From NCBI GenBank assembly GCA_022605405.1, contig JABYQQ010000016.1, positions 1-64,000 of the forward strand: 64,000 bases of DNA, written 5' to 3'. Origin of the DNA: Earliella scabrosa. Lineage: Eukaryota; Basidiomycota; Agaricomycetes; Polyporales; Polyporaceae. Below the pieces are notes generated by a model. That model saw only the letters and a program-made list of their open reading frames with translations, was not told the DNA's origin and made no database searches. Below are positions 24,285-35,491 of this stretch, piece after piece. A program made the translations under genes and the position numbers. Every line of letters begins with the position of its first letter. Positions within the stretch are counted from its first letter, which is position 1.

Positions 24285-26041
24285 TCACCATGTCGCATGC
24301 CAGTCATCAGCATATTCTTCTCCTGGCATGTCGTACCACATCGGATCCCGGTCGCGATTTACACCAACCACGCGCACCATCCGGTAGGACTCGGGAAAGG
24401 AGCACCGTGCCCAGGATATCTCCATCCGTCGTAGAGTAGGGATGGAGTCCATGACGTCTTGCATGTACGTGACCATATCCAGGGAAAGAAGGGCATTCTC
24501 CGTGCAGCAATAATTTGAAATCCGATGCCAGAACTGGATCCAACAGATGCCCTCGCCAATGTTGGCTTCGCTGACGAAGCAGCTAATTTCCAGCCGGAAT
24601 GATGATACCTTGACACACCGCAGAACCTGTGCAATGTCTTCCTAGAGGATTGAGATCTTCATGTAAGTCAATCTCGTTAAGACGCAATACATAAGCTCTG
24701 CGGCGACTCACGAGGAACTGTATCATGTTGAAAGCGGGCTTTTGAACATTGAGATGTAACTCTAGCGCCTCTATAGAACGAAACCCTGGTCCCGGATGTT
24801 TCATGAGGTGTCGTATGATTACGACGTCCCCGATAAAAAACGAAAGGCGCAAGCAGCAAGGTCGGGTGTCATTCAGGACGGACCGGATAGTGGCTATCGT
24901 TTTCGAAGGTCGTACATCACCGTGCACCAGCAGGTGCAATCTTCTCACATGGCAAGTGAGTCCGAGCGTGTATGCAACAAGTGAGTTTGTGATCAAGGTG
25001 TCAAGCCCCGCCCAAGTGCCATAGAGAAGCTGGTCCTTCCGATTTCTCTCGCGGTACTCGTTCCAGAGGGACCCATTCTCCTCGGTGTTGCTCCAGATGT
25101 CCGAACTTGCTGTGCTTAGTTCGAAAAGTCCAAGATCTGGGAAAGGCCGCGTGACAAATCTGAAGATTGACAAGTTTGGAAACGACGCAATATATGGACG
25201 AATAAGCGGCTGCCCGACCCTGGTGTGGCAAAGCTTGACGTGAGGATATATATGTGTGCTTCCGATGTGGAGCCGACCGTCCCATGAGAATACTTGTAGT
25301 GTCGTGGAGAGATTTGCGAAGAGCCATATTGGATCAGCTTCACGCCGATAGCCACTAAGTACGCCGTGGTCGACATAGGGCAAACATAGCCCGACGGAGA
25401 CAAGGGGGGAGCGGATTGATCTCATCATTGTCGCCAATTGAGGATGGGAATCATATACGTCGACAGCGCCAACCGCGAGATCCTGGAGGGATGGGAGGGA
25501 GGCTAAGGCAGAGCAAAGCTCAATGCCGGCACCGAGGATGGGCTCCAATACAGTGATGTGAAGCCTGGTAAGGTTCTCGCAGCGCCTTATGACGTTGATA
25601 AAGGGTGTAAGAACAGGTTCCTGGACTGGTGCCATGTCTGGATTCCCGAGCAGGTTCAGATTTATGTGGAGCCAATTGCGGAAGGACGAAAATCGAACGG
25701 CGGGGTCAGCTAGCATGAAATGGCAGAACGAGGTGATGTTATCCATGCTGCCTAGATATACCCGTTCTTCTAGCAGCAGCTTCGACCCTTCATGGTATAG
25801 TGCACGGCAGGTACGAGCCATCTTTGATACAACTCCCAAACGCCATTCTTCAGCTGCCATGCGCATGACATGAACGTGGATATCGTGGTTCAAGTTGAAT
25901 TGATGGCGATCTTTGCAAAAGAGTCATACTCAGCTTCGGCAGACCCTATCAACTCTGAGTTCAGGGTCACACACCGCTCGCAATCGCTGCGTTCATTGCA
26001 ACTGCAGAACCTCTCTCCTCTTCTTCACCTCGCCGAGACAT
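24285..26041 (-). CDS. F-box-like / LRR-like protein
   Basis: Exons on the minus strand are 26041-25975, 25910-24712 and 24641-24285; phases agree and give 540 residues. The start MSRRGEEEERGSAVAMNAAI precedes an F-box-like motif (HVMRMAAEEWRLGVVSKMARTCRALYHE), where repeated small helices end in the CRALY/Cys-Arg element common in agaricomycete F-box proteins. The rest is made of loose leucine-rich segments (NLTRLHITVLEP, SLQDLAVGAVDV, HVRRLHLLVHGD) that would form a substrate-binding surface. The likely role is substrate choice in an SCF ubiquitin ligase. Such genes are numerous and fast-evolving in this fungal group, so no substrate can be inferred. The intron at 24711-24642 has a GTGAGT donor and CTCTAG acceptor, and lets the frame run on to the stop at 24285. 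Confidence 0.75.
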
Positions 26042-26522
26042 TGCAAACTATGTGTAAGTCAATAGATCAGCACAAGCCGGTGAATGTTATTGGCAGTGGC
26101 TTACTCTGAACCGCAGTGGCCGGGCAACCCTCCTCTTCACGCAGGGCCATTTAAAACCCAGATCAACTTTGGAGCGATAGGGAAAGTCGGCTGCATGCAT
26201 CCCAAGTCCGTGAAGTGGAAGTACCAGGTACAACGAGGAGGACGTAGTCGTGGAAGATCGCTGCGATAATTGAGAGGGGCTGGGCAGCCATTACGTGAGA
26301 CACGCGTCTTACCGGCTTCAATGCCGATTGGTTACTGACTCGGCACTGTACCACTACTGCTTACTCGGAACGAGGGTCACTTTCTCGACGACGCGTTCGA
26401 CGAGCTTCTTCGAGGGGCCTAGTATAACTTGACAATGCGCAAGGGCTTAATCTCCTGGGGCTCGTGACACGTGATTGGTCTCTTCGCTAGTCCATGGTGG
26501 TCGTCAGAGACTTAGCACGTCC
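26042..26522. other. Intergenic region, promoter of F-box-like gene
   Basis: These 481 nt lie between the F-box-like start codon and the MITE. A TTTAAA element around 26149 on the minus strand, about 110 bp upstream of the start, could serve as the TATA element. No gene is seen. Confidence 0.35.
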
Positions 26523-26809
26523 CACAGGGGGCATCTTTCTATATTTCCGGAGACAACATCGAGATAACATTGCAGTAAACTGAAAAAATGTTGATACAGT
26601 ATTGCAGAGGAAAACATGGAGGAAACATGCTGAGAACATCGGGGATGATGCATGTTTCCTGCATGTTTCCTCAATGTTATCTCTTTTTCCCAATGTTCTC
26701 TCAATGTTCTTTCAATGTTGTAACATGAACAATGACGAGAACATTGTTTTCTGTTATCACAGTGTTTCCAAAATATTATCCGAGGAAACATTGGATTATG
26801 CCCCCTGTG
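26523..26809. mobile_element. CACTA-like MITE, 287 bp
   Basis: The ends are perfect 12-bp inverted repeats: CACAGGGGGCAT at 26523-26534 and its complement ATGCCCCCTGTG at 26798-26809. Both sides are flanked by the trinucleotide TCC (26520-26522 and 26810-26812), fitting the 3-bp duplication and CACxG ends of the CMC/CACTA superfamily. The interior is much more AT-rich than its surroundings and is packed with aacatg/catgtt and aatgtt/aacatt units in both orientations, so a single strand could fold on itself. There is no transposase ORF. A 3-bp duplication alone is weak; the perfect ends and odd composition carry the call. Confidence 0.7.
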
Positions 26810-29800
26810 TCCTGCGGGGCTCAGTGACTCGGCTATGCACCAACCGTTGAGGGTCGCAATGGAAGTAGGTCGCAAAAGGTTCGCAGTGAATACTAAGAGT
26901 GGTCGCATGTCAGAAAGAGAGGGGAACGAAGACCGAGCGTAGTCCATATAACGAGTTAACGGAAAATACGGGCTATGTAGTAGTTGTGAACTCAAGGCAC
27001 TCTTCAAGCGCGTCTGTCATTCTTGGGTTACAGCCAGCTATCTGCAAGGTGATCTGCGGATGTGGTGCAGCTTTGTTCCTCAATTTCTGTGAAACGCCAG
27101 ACTGTCAATCATTCAGATCATTTTGTGCGGTTTGAGATAGCTCACCGAAATTGCCCGTCCTAGCGGACTGTTCTCGATGGCCTGCTTGTGCTTGCGCAGG
27201 AGTTGTCCCACTAACCGTCACAGGCTAAGCCTTTAGGAGCTCGGATCACCCAGACTCGGACTCGACTCACTTGCCACTGCATCGCTGGGGGGCTGAGATA
27301 GACCCGAATCTACTACTAGACGGACCCTTTCAGGCTTGTAGTTGTCGAGGCAATGCGCGAATGCTGACACGGATAGGCGGGCAGATTTGTCATTGACTGG
27401 AGAGTAGGGTTCATCTGTAAAAAGTGGCGGGACGCGTATCACCAATACCCCTGTAGACAAGCACTCAGCCTCGCTGCGGAGACGAAGTGGAGACGGGAAC
27501 CGCAACAGTTGAATCGTCCTATGTAGCGATAGGCGCGGTCAGTCGACGAGGACCCGACAGATATTAGTAATTCGTGGCTTATGACCGCCGCATGAGAACG
27601 TCCCTTTCAGATGCATTGCCGGCGACTGCGTCCTCGGTGTTTGAATCGCGCAGGAGTGGAGAGCAAGGGGAAAGGCTGGCAAGGTGTGTGGACACTGGAG
27701 ATATCGTAAGTTGCGGTCCGACACTTGAGGCCATCCATGAGGTGTTCGAATCGAGGTCTTGGCTCCGTTCCTCAGCATCTGAAAGTCCTTCTTCGCCGTC
27801 GTCTGATTCATCGACAGAAATTTCATTGCAGCTTCCCATCACGCTGAAGTCCGTGTAAGCAAGAAGAGAGCATGAAGATGACGATGCGGCGCACTTGAAT
27901 GATATGCCTTGGGGTATGCTTCGACGGAAAACAAATCGCGGGTACCAAGTTGTGTCATTTCTTGCCGTCGTCGCCGTTTAAGTACGGTTCCTCGTTCGTG
28001 TTGTCTCTTGTTCCGTCCTCCCCTAGCTGCGAAAGAATAGGAAGGGACATATTTTGTGTTACAGATCTATGGAAACCACGAGGCAGATAATTATTGTGGA
28101 CGGGGGAGAAACGGACCTTCGGTAAGCCACACTCCATACTGGCTGCCAAGGGACGGAAGGACGTCGCGACGCGCTCATGGCCTTGTGGTTGCAACGGTGG
28201 CGAGCACTCCATGACTGTCTATTGTCGTGACCGCTGGGGCGAAAGTTTGAGCAGCATACTCGTTCCTCGAAGAGAGATAACCGCACCTAGCACGATGCTG
28301 ACTTCTCAGGCCGATGCCCCTCGGACGTCCGTCTCCTACTGCGCAGGCATGATTTGGGTTGCATCCTGTCGTGGCATATCAAGGTTGAGCTGCACTGCAA
28401 GTCTCTGAGCAAAGGGCATGACGCTACTCTGCGCGAAACGAGTCGCTAGGTCGGACATCACCTCACGAACTGCATCGGGCCGGGGGAGAAGGCTACCACT
28501 GCGGACCCCTGCCCACGGTGGCGCACGACGGTCAAGACACCGTCTGTAAATTAGGAATAATGGAATCACAAGCCAGTGGCTGACCGATGGGTCTATGAAG
28601 AGAGTTCGTCAGCGTTGTGTGCTCGTGCGCATGGACGGCGAACGTACCCAGCGGTAGCAGACTACTTAAGTAGCTTTGTGGCACCTACCAGATCGAGACG
28701 GTTTCGAGGACTGGACGCGTCAAGTATCACAAGCATACGCAATCAAGGCAGCAATCCGGCGGGCTACCTGTTGAGGAAGTCGACGTGCCTACGCATTCGA
28801 CTTGTAGTGTTCGTGTGCGGCTGCACGCCGCCGGGACCACCGCGTCGTATTGTCCACAGGTTCTTGCGCAGAACATTCGTGCGCGCGACAAGCTTAAAGC
28901 GTTGGTGAGAGTAAGTTACGTGGCTCCTGCCGAAACTAGACCACTGTCACTGCTACTAGTGAGACTTGAGTGCACGAACTTCTCGAGTCTCCCCAACCCG
29001 TGACTCGGCGGTGGGGCCGCCCCACTCGAATTGCCTAGGCTTTCCGTGTCAAGCCCACTGCACGCATCTTGAGAGCTAGTGAGACGCACCAAGGGTTCAC
29101 GTTCAAGATCCAAATCTATAGCACTTGCATAGCATAGCACAAGGACATGAGTCCAAGTCGAACTTGCCAAACTTGGAGTCGAGCTCGGACAAGACGAAGC
29201 GAGACGAACACCGGCAAATGCCGATACAGGCAGCGGTCGCAGCGCCACTGCAACCCTCCCTGGTTCCTCCTCTACGCTTGCATACCTCACGGTCTTTGAG
29301 CACATCCGCCGCTGCCAGCTGTCACCTCGTTTACGATTCTTCTCAATGCGATCCCAGTGCTTCCGCTACAACCTTGGTCGTCTCGTACGTGACTCCAGGT
29401 ATGCAGATGCTAGTTCTGTGCCCGCTCGTCAAGCGACACAGTGGTAAGTAACTTAAACCAGATCGACACTAAATACAAACGTCCGAGGTCATGAACCCTC
29501 TAGAACTAGTGGTCCCTTTCAACGGGGGACCCACGCACAGCCGTCGCAAGGGTGGAGAGTCAAGAGTAAGCAAGCGTTCACCGCCGGAGACACAATGCAC
29601 CTTGTACTACGCCGTAGAGCCGACACGGAGTTTTCTGTCGCGTGTGGACACATTGGAGGTCGAGAGTAACAACGGTGCGTTCTCTTCCACGCTCGTAATC
29701 ATGACGTTGCGCAGTCTTCTCGTAGATGTATCCTATGAGTCGCCGTAGCTGGTCCCCCCACCCAGGTATATCTACTTGAGTACCCTGGCCTTGGGAGTAT

Positions 29801-29871
29801 TCGTCAAGACTACGCTATTCCTCAATCGCCCATACCGCTATCCTCTTCGCGCCCAGACAGCTTCTCCGGAG
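26810..29871. other. Gene-poor stretch with short open segments
   Basis: About 3 kb. Open segments without recognisable domain occur on the minus strand (27233-27505, 27579-27842, 27955-28212, 28336-28569, 28916-29305) and the plus strand (28576-28908, 29125-29451, 29491-29748). Several read like protein rather than noise in composition, for example an acidic Ser/Asp-rich block at 27842-27760 on the minus strand. I could not connect them into a gene on either strand, so none is called. No transposon end or RNA gene was seen. Confidence 0.3.
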
Positions 29872-30579
29872 ATGTCGAATATGCCGGCTCCTCTAGAGCC
29901 AGCGCGAACCCATCCTGCCCATACGCGCCATCCTGGTCCGGTCGATCCAGTTATCGCCCTCCCCCGCAACGCCTCAACCAAGCCCATGACGGTTGGGTAT
30001 ATAGCGCCGGCCCCTACAACGCTGCTATCCCGATTGTCCCTTCGTCTATTGCGGCTCACGACAACTCGGCAAGTCGTCTACATCACCGTTCTCGACGCAA
30101 GTATCACCGTGTCCTCGGCACTCGCACTACCGCTTCCCGCTGCATTGATCCTCAACGTGCGACGCCCCGCGGACACCAGCGCGGCCCACTCCCCTATCCT
30201 TACCTCCGCATTCTACCGAGGGGTCGCGTTGGGGAGCGTGTTCGCGCTCATCATCGCGGCGCTGGCGATCGCGTTCCTTTGGGTCGCGTCTCGTCTCCGG
30301 CTGCCGCAGCTGACGTTGAGCGATCAGCCACGGATGCCGGTCGTGCTGTTTGGAGGGATGGTGGTGTCGGTGGCGGCAGGATGGGTTGCGTCGGCGATGG
30401 GGATGCTGCTCGAATACGAGGCGCTGCGGGCGGCGGGCATGGACTTGGAGTTGCAATCCGATTTGCTTCGCGTCGAGGCCGTGGTGGTGTTCGTCTGTTG
30501 TGCGATGGTCACCGCGGTTCTATGCTTCAGTTGCAAGCGTCCGGCGGGGTTGCGAAACCTCAGGCAGAGTCAGAGCTGA
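29872..30579 (+). CDS. Array membrane protein A (four TM helices)
   Basis: First member of the membrane-protein array; 235 residues, no intron. The reading frame is open upstream, but the first ATG (MSNMPAPLEPARTHP) is at 29872. The N-terminus (residues 1-65) is Pro/Ala/Thr-rich and probably disordered and cytosolic. Predicted membrane segments are about 68-94, 117-140, 155-179 and 200-221, with a short Arg-containing loop after segment 2. It lacks clear versions of the two motifs seen in the central members, so membership rests on size, helix spacing and position. Function unknown; the neighbour at 31245 is the nearest copy. Confidence 0.75.
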   Translation: MSNMPAPLEPARTHPAHTRHPGPVDPVIALPRNASTKPMTVGYIAPAPTTLLSRLSLRLLRLTTTRQVVYITVLDASITVSSALALPLPAALILNVRRPADTSAAHSPILTSAFYRGVALGSVFALIIAALAIAFLWVASRLRLPQLTLSDQPRMPVVLFGGMVVSVAAGWVASAMGMLLEYEALRAAGMDLELQSDLLRVEAVVVFVCCAMVTAVLCFSCKRPAGLRNLRQSQS

Positions 30580-31244
30580 GTACTCTCAGGCAGCTCTGTA
30601 GGCTACCAACGATTTCGACTGGGGCGCTTGTAATGTTGTACGGATATGTCTGTCAGAACTTGTCATCATAGATACTGCATGGAAATGGCAGGAGGAGGAT
30701 CACAAGTATTGCGCACGCCCAGCGCACGCGTCCTGTCCAATCGAGGCGGGCGCTTCCCCATGGCCTACTCTAGAGAACCAACTCTGAACTCAGCCTACTG
30801 CAGAGCTGGTCGCACCTCGCCCATCACCACCCGCCAACTGATCCATCCTCCTCTCCGTCGGCCTTGCTCCATGCATAACCCTCCGTCCTCTCGCCCCTTC
30901 TTCTCGCCTTTCCATCCTCAACATGATCGTCCAGGCTCATTCCCAAAAGCGTCCGACGAGCTTTCCTTCTAGTCACCTCGCGTCCACGGTCATGGGCACT
31001 GTCTCACCCGCTATCACAACACGCGCATTGCGCATGGAGAACGGGAACGGAGAGGATGTTGTCATGGTCCGTCTAACCCTGTTCTACATCTGCCCACCGA
31101 CGTCACGCTCAGTATCACTTTCCATCCTTTCCGCCCAGTCCCAACCCCAACCTTCCGCCAGTCTGTCTCCTTCGCCCGCTCGTAGTCAGCCTTTGACTGG
31201 AATTCTGCTCCTATACGCTCTCGTACATCGCTGGATTGGGTCCG

Positions 31245-31762
31245 ATGCAGCCTGAGGATGTCGCGCTCGTCGTGCAAGGCCGGAGCACTCCAAGTCCTTC
31301 CCCAGTCCCCACCGCGTCGAGCCATGTCCGCACTCATCCATCTCATACCCTCTCCCTGCTATCTTCCATCGCCGTCCATATCGTCTCCGCTATCCTCTTC
31401 GCCATCATCTACGGCGGCATCGCTCTCTTCGGCCTCGGCCTCTTCCTCCTGCAAAAACGAGAGCCCTACCACCGCGTCACCGGGCGCATCGCAACGCCTC
31501 CAGTGGCCATTGGAGGAATCCTCGTCGGCTCCTTCTGCGCGATAGCCTCCCCGTGCTCCTCACCGGCATAATCAGCTTCTTCGTCGGACCTGTCGGATGT
31601 GCTGTGGCGCAGCTCGCTCCGGAGAACCTCAAGATCGGAGACAGCGTCGTGAGCTTGGACTTCAATGCCGTCCATGCGCTGGTCGCGAGCGCGGTGGGGC
31701 TCGCTGCGTGGGCGATCGTATGGGCGATCTCTTGCGTCCATGCACTCGTATGGTTCGTGTAG
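31245..31762 (+). pseudogene. Array membrane protein B, frameshifted copy
   Basis: The frame from ATG 31245 (MQPEDVALVVQGRSTPSPS) encodes helix 1 (SIAVHIVSAILFAIIYGG) and helix 2 (PPVAIGGILVGSFCAIAS). It then stops soon after, while a second frame opening at about 31553 encodes the expected helix 3 (GIISFFVGPVGCAVAQ), the DFNAVHALVASAVG linker equivalent to the family's ALKAG motif, and helix 4, ending at 31762. Going from one frame to the other needs one extra base, and the join falls in the run of C at 31549-31552. It is either a young pseudogene or a consensus error in the assembly. The basic loop between helices 2 and 3 is also missing, so some internal deletion may exist. Confidence 0.6.
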
Positions 31763-31860
31763 AGTCTTCAGGTGGGACAGGAGGCTAGGGAGGACGGGAA
31801 CTGAGTATCCCATATGGCCAATGATCACGGTACGAGTGCTGTCAATATTGCCAGTCGTAT

Positions 31861-32470
31861 GTGACTGATGCCGGCTATCTGCTCCCCAGGATCACTACTC
31901 GTCGAGACGCGTCACGGCAGTGCAAGTGCATCGACGCGCCACGTCTCGATCTTGTGAAGACGAAAGTACAGAAAGCGACTCGAGGGCCTGCGTGGCGTCA
32001 CGGAACGCTATGTCATCTCGCCGAATGGCTGTTGGTGCTACCCTCCTCCCTCGCCTCGTCCTTCTGGCTTGCCCAATCGTTTCGTGTCCTCGCATGGGCC
32101 ATCTCGGTCTTCAATGGGCGCATCACGCGAGGTCCTCGATCGAGTACTCGCTTTCACGCGACCTAACGAACGGTCTTGACCCGCAACTTGATACCGAACT
32201 CCAATCCCATGAGACAACCCCAACCGACATCGGCATGCCGCAGGACATCGTCCGCGAGTCATCGAGATAGGCACAGCTCTCATTTCCTCGGCCCGTTCCA
32301 ATCTGTGGTGGCGACTCCTCACCCTATTTCCACTGAGTTCGTCCTCGCCTGGACGTTCGTCGCCGTTGCATCCGGTTTCGTCACCTTCGCGTCGGTATAC
32401 GTGCTCTCCGCTGAACTCCTCGGCCGCGATATGTGGCGCCACGATCGTGACTGTAGTCATGGCATCGCTG
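31861..32470 (+). pseudogene. Possible decayed array copy C
   Basis: Membrane-helix-like segments appear in three plus-strand frames: around 32030-32100 (WLLVLPSSLASSFWLA), an alternative reading of the same bases (ATLLPRLVLLACPIVS), and around 32340-32415 (AWTFVAVASGFVTFASVYVL). No single frame links them and stops intervene. It lies between copies B and D at the array's usual spacing. This could be a degraded member or chance hydrophobic reading of GC-rich sequence. Confidence 0.3.
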
Positions 32471-32680
32471 TTTACTGTCGCGCGGGGTTGCAAACATCAG
32501 CACAATTGGCTCTACCCCGCTCGAGGCATAACATAACAACCGTTTTTGTCATGGTGTACCCGAGACTGCCTTATACATAGGTCCCACTGCGTCATTCGAA
32601 TCATCGAATACCAGTAGCAAGCAGCACCACCCATCTCCGCCTCGGCCACGCGACACTCTTCTCTCAGTCAATCTCGTGCG

Positions 32681-33544
32681 ATGTCCCACATGGCCGGTCC
32701 ACTCCCTAATGCAGCCGATGTCGCTCCGTGGCAAGCCGCGTCCCCACCTCCACTACCACACGAATCGTACCCAACTCATCCTAGTCAGCGCCACGAATTG
32801 CAGATGCATTCGACCATCACGGAGCCGCCACCTGTCCAGCATCACCCCCTCTCCAGTCCGCTCCCGTCACCTCCCGCCCACGCCGAGCCCTACTCGTCAC
32901 GACGTGCCTCCCGTGCCGGTCCTTCAAGTTCGCGCCCGCGCAAGCTCGTCAAACTCGTCGCCCGGGTGGCGTCCAGCTCGCCCCCCATCCGGATCGCGTT
33001 CTGGACCGTCGCATGCCTCGCGATCCCCTCCCTCGCCGCGCTCTTCCTCGCGCTCCTCGGCGGCCGCCTCGCGCGCCTCGCATCGCGCTACAGCGACATC
33101 GGACTGGGCAAGCTCGCCAGCCTCGCGTTCCTCATGGGTCTCCTCCTCGGCGTCCCCGCCGCCCTCGCTGCAGCTTGTCGCGCGTACTTAACGAGGACGC
33201 GTGTGATCGTGCGTCCCTCGGGTCAGGACGTGAAGCGCGTCCTCTCGAGGCTCCCATTCTCTCCCGACAAGGAGGTGCAGAGCACCGCACACAGGGAGGG
33301 GGAACTGCGGAGGAGGAGCTGGGGACGCACCCTGCTTCTGGGGTACGTCGGGCTCGCGGGCGTCGTCGCGGTCCCGGCGAGCGCGGCTGCGTTCCGGCCG
33401 TCTGGGTTGCGCGGGACGGACGGGCTGGTGGTCGTGTTGGCGGCGTTTGGGGCGGTCGGGATGGTTTGTTGCATGCTGGTAGCTGTTTGGACGTCCTTGA
33501 CTGACGAGAGGAGGGTGAAGGTGCGGGAATTCGTTGGGGTGTGA
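32681..33544 (+). CDS. Array membrane protein D (four TM helices)
   Basis: 287 residues from ATG 32681 (MSHMAGPLPNAADVAP), no intron. Residues 1-100 are very rich in Pro, Ser and His and look disordered. Predicted membrane segments are about 105-127, 144-166, 217-238 and 249-272. The loop between helices 2 and 3 (about 168-215) is long and basic, which by the positive-inside rule places it, and so the N-terminus, in the cytosol. The spacing GLRGTDGLVVVLAAFGAVG between helices 3 and 4 corresponds to the GYxALxALKAG motif of other copies. Function unknown. Confidence 0.8.
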   Translation: MSHMAGPLPNAADVAPWQAASPPPLPHESYPTHPSQRHELQMHSTITEPPPVQHHPLSSPLPSPPAHAEPYSSRRASRAGPSSSRPRKLVKLVARVASSSPPIRIAFWTVACLAIPSLAALFLALLGGRLARLASRYSDIGLGKLASLAFLMGLLLGVPAALAAACRAYLTRTRVIVRPSGQDVKRVLSRLPFSPDKEVQSTAHREGELRRRSWGRTLLLGYVGLAGVVAVPASAAAFRPSGLRGTDGLVVVLAAFGAVGMVCCMLVAVWTSLTDERRVKVREFVGV

Positions 33545-34237
33545 GCTGCGAGGGCCGCGTGATGCTTGTTCGAGCGGTCGAGTGGTGTGGCATGAGAGCA
33601 GGGTATCACGAATGTTACGATCACTAGTCGTAGTAGGAGACTCGGAGTGTTGGCGTTCAATCGATACCTGAGTTCGTCGCCGAATGGGTGGCGTCGGAAC
33701 GAGAGGGAGAGAGGTGTGTGGCGACACCCGTGTCGTGATGTCACAGTTTCTATCGACTCGTACTCGCCCTGTTGGCGGCTACGATAGTAGTAGCCCGCAA
33801 CACGTCCGTAAGCTCGTCTGAGAGCTCGACACCGTGACGAGAGACGGTCACTGACGATACTATCTCGAATATCCTCTTCATTCATAGTTCTAGACGAGCG
33901 ACACTACAAGAGACTGGGCCGCGGTGGCGGTTACTATTGTCAGGTCTAACAAGGCTACTCGACCCCATGGCTACCATGAAGTAGCCATACGCTGACCTAC
34001 TCATGATCCATGGATCTATTGCTAGCGTAACCGTCCAATTGTACGAGTTCCAGTACGATTCGGACGTTGGCTTGTGCAGGGGTTAAGAGGAGCAACGATT
34101 TCGTCCGAATGTTACAACTGAGCAAACAATAGTCCTCCTTCCACAAAACCCCACCTGGCGAGCTACGAATCCGTCACACACCTCCCTCAGTCTCATACGG
34201 CTCCGGCACTCTTTCTACACGTACCACTGGACTAGAC
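33545..34237. other. Spacer between array copies D and E
   Basis: About 690 nt. Only ORFs that run antisense through copy D extend into it. It probably holds the D terminator and E promoter. No RNA gene or repeat was seen. Confidence 0.35.
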
Positions 34238-35491
34238 ATGTGGCGGACATTACACGAGCCTCCGCACACGAACCCGCAGGACCCGGGACATATGCCAGGA
34301 GGCTTTACCGATACCGCTTCAGCCTCGTCCTCGTCACGGTCCCCAAGTCTCGCCACCACATCCCCGACGAGTTCACTGTACACCCCGAATCATGATCGCC
34401 CTTCTTCCGTCTACTCGAACGACACAATCCGCGGACATGTAGGCTCCGGATATAGCACCCGCGACATGTCTGCGTACGGAGTCCACCAAGGGTACTGGCA
34501 AAGGGATGACGGTAGCTCGGGCTTCTCAATCGGAGACGACGAGGACGATGAGGACGACGGGTCGCCCATCCGCGAAGACAGTCCCACGGGCCTGGGAGGA
34601 GTACGGAGGAGAGATCGCTCTCTTGAAATCCAGATAAAACATGTGGGCAACGCTCATACTCCCATCGTGACCGAACCCTCCGATGTGAATACACCCGCGC
34701 AAAGCGAGGCTGGCGAACATTACCCACAGTCGGACATGACTGAGATCCCATTGGGCATCCATGACCAGGGGCCGTCTGGAACGGGCCCCGATCGCAGGGA
34801 TGCTCTTCGGCCCAACCGTGGCACTCCGAGTCCACCTATCGTCGTCGACAATGACATACCATTCGGTACCCGTGACCAGGGGCCGTCTGGAACGGGTCCT
34901 AATCCCAGGGAGGTTCTTCAGACCAACCATCGCACTCCACCTATCGTCGTCGACAATTATTTGACGCACCGAGATCGTACGACGCAATCCTGCCTCCCCA
35001 CAAAGCGTCGCGGCCTCGTGCTCGTGGTCCTCCTCGTGGCCTGGTTCATCTTCCCTCCCTCTCTCAGTCTGCTCCTCCTCGCCGTCGGTTTCTCTCTCAG
35101 CGGCGTATATGCAAGGCATGTCCCCTTCTGGGACTCCGCGCGTGTCGCGCTGCCCACCGCATTCCTGTTCGCATTCATCGCATGTGTGCTGTGGTGCCTG
35201 AGCATCACGCTTCTCACGAGGTGTGGTGGACGGCGTCTTGGAGAAGAAGAAAAGAGGCCGTTCTGGAGAGCGCTGCGGGACACCATGCTGCGCCGAAGGA
35301 GTGCGATGGTCGTGGTGTCCTTGTGCATACTGTCGGCAATTGCGGGCCTTCCAGCAGGATTAGCCATGTTCCGCCGGCAGCCTAGCCTTGAGCCGCTCGA
35401 TGGGTTGGTGATTAACGTCGCGGGTGTGGGTCTCCTGGCGCCCTTTGCGGTCCTGGGCGTGTGCGTGGCGGGGATGGCGCGGAAGGATTGA
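34238..35491 (+). CDS. Array membrane protein E, long N-terminus with internal repeat
   Basis: 417 residues from ATG 34238, no intron; the longest member. The first about 255 residues are Ser/Pro/Asp-rich, include an acidic run at about 100-107 (DDEDDEDD), and contain two tandem copies of a 35-37 residue unit (about 170-206 and 207-241), each with DQGPSGTGP and PPIVVDN. Predicted membrane segments are about 259-289, 303-327, 355-377 and 389-413, with a basic loop (about 328-354) after helix 2. The helix 3-4 linker (QPSLEPLDGLVINVAGVG) fits the family position. The variable N-terminus is probably cytosolic; function unknown. Confidence 0.8.
   Translation: MWRTLHEPPHTNPQDPGHMPGGFTDTASASSSSRSPSLATTSPTSSLYTPNHDRPSSVYSNDTIRGHVGSGYSTRDMSAYGVHQGYWQRDDGSSGFSIGDDEDDEDDGSPIREDSPTGLGGVRRRDRSLEIQIKHVGNAHTPIVTEPSDVNTPAQSEAGEHYPQSDMTEIPLGIHDQGPSGTGPDRRDALRPNRGTPSPPIVVDNDIPFGTRDQGPSGTGPNPREVLQTNHRTPPIVVDNYLTHRDRTTQSCLPTKRRGLVLVVLLVAWFIFPPSLSLLLLAVGFSLSGVYARHVPFWDSARVALPTAFLFAFIACVLWCLSITLLTRCGGRRLGEEEKRPFWRALRDTMLRRRSAMVVVSLCILSAIAGLPAGLAMFRRQPSLEPLDGLVINVAGVGLLAPFAVLGVCVAGMARKD
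34745..34960 (+). repeat. In-frame tandem duplication inside array gene E
   Basis: Two copies, 34745-34855 (111 nt) and 34856-34960 (105 nt), share the run gaccaggggccgtctggaac and a common ending around cctatcgtcgtcgacaat. Lengths are multiples of three, so the duplication keeps the frame. High identity suggests it arose recently. Confidence 0.85.

Noticed and set aside
29498..29512. CTCTAGAACTAGTGG resembles a common cloning-vector polylinker
   Set aside because: The match stops at 15 bases and the flanks do not continue as vector sequence on either side. It is most likely coincidence.
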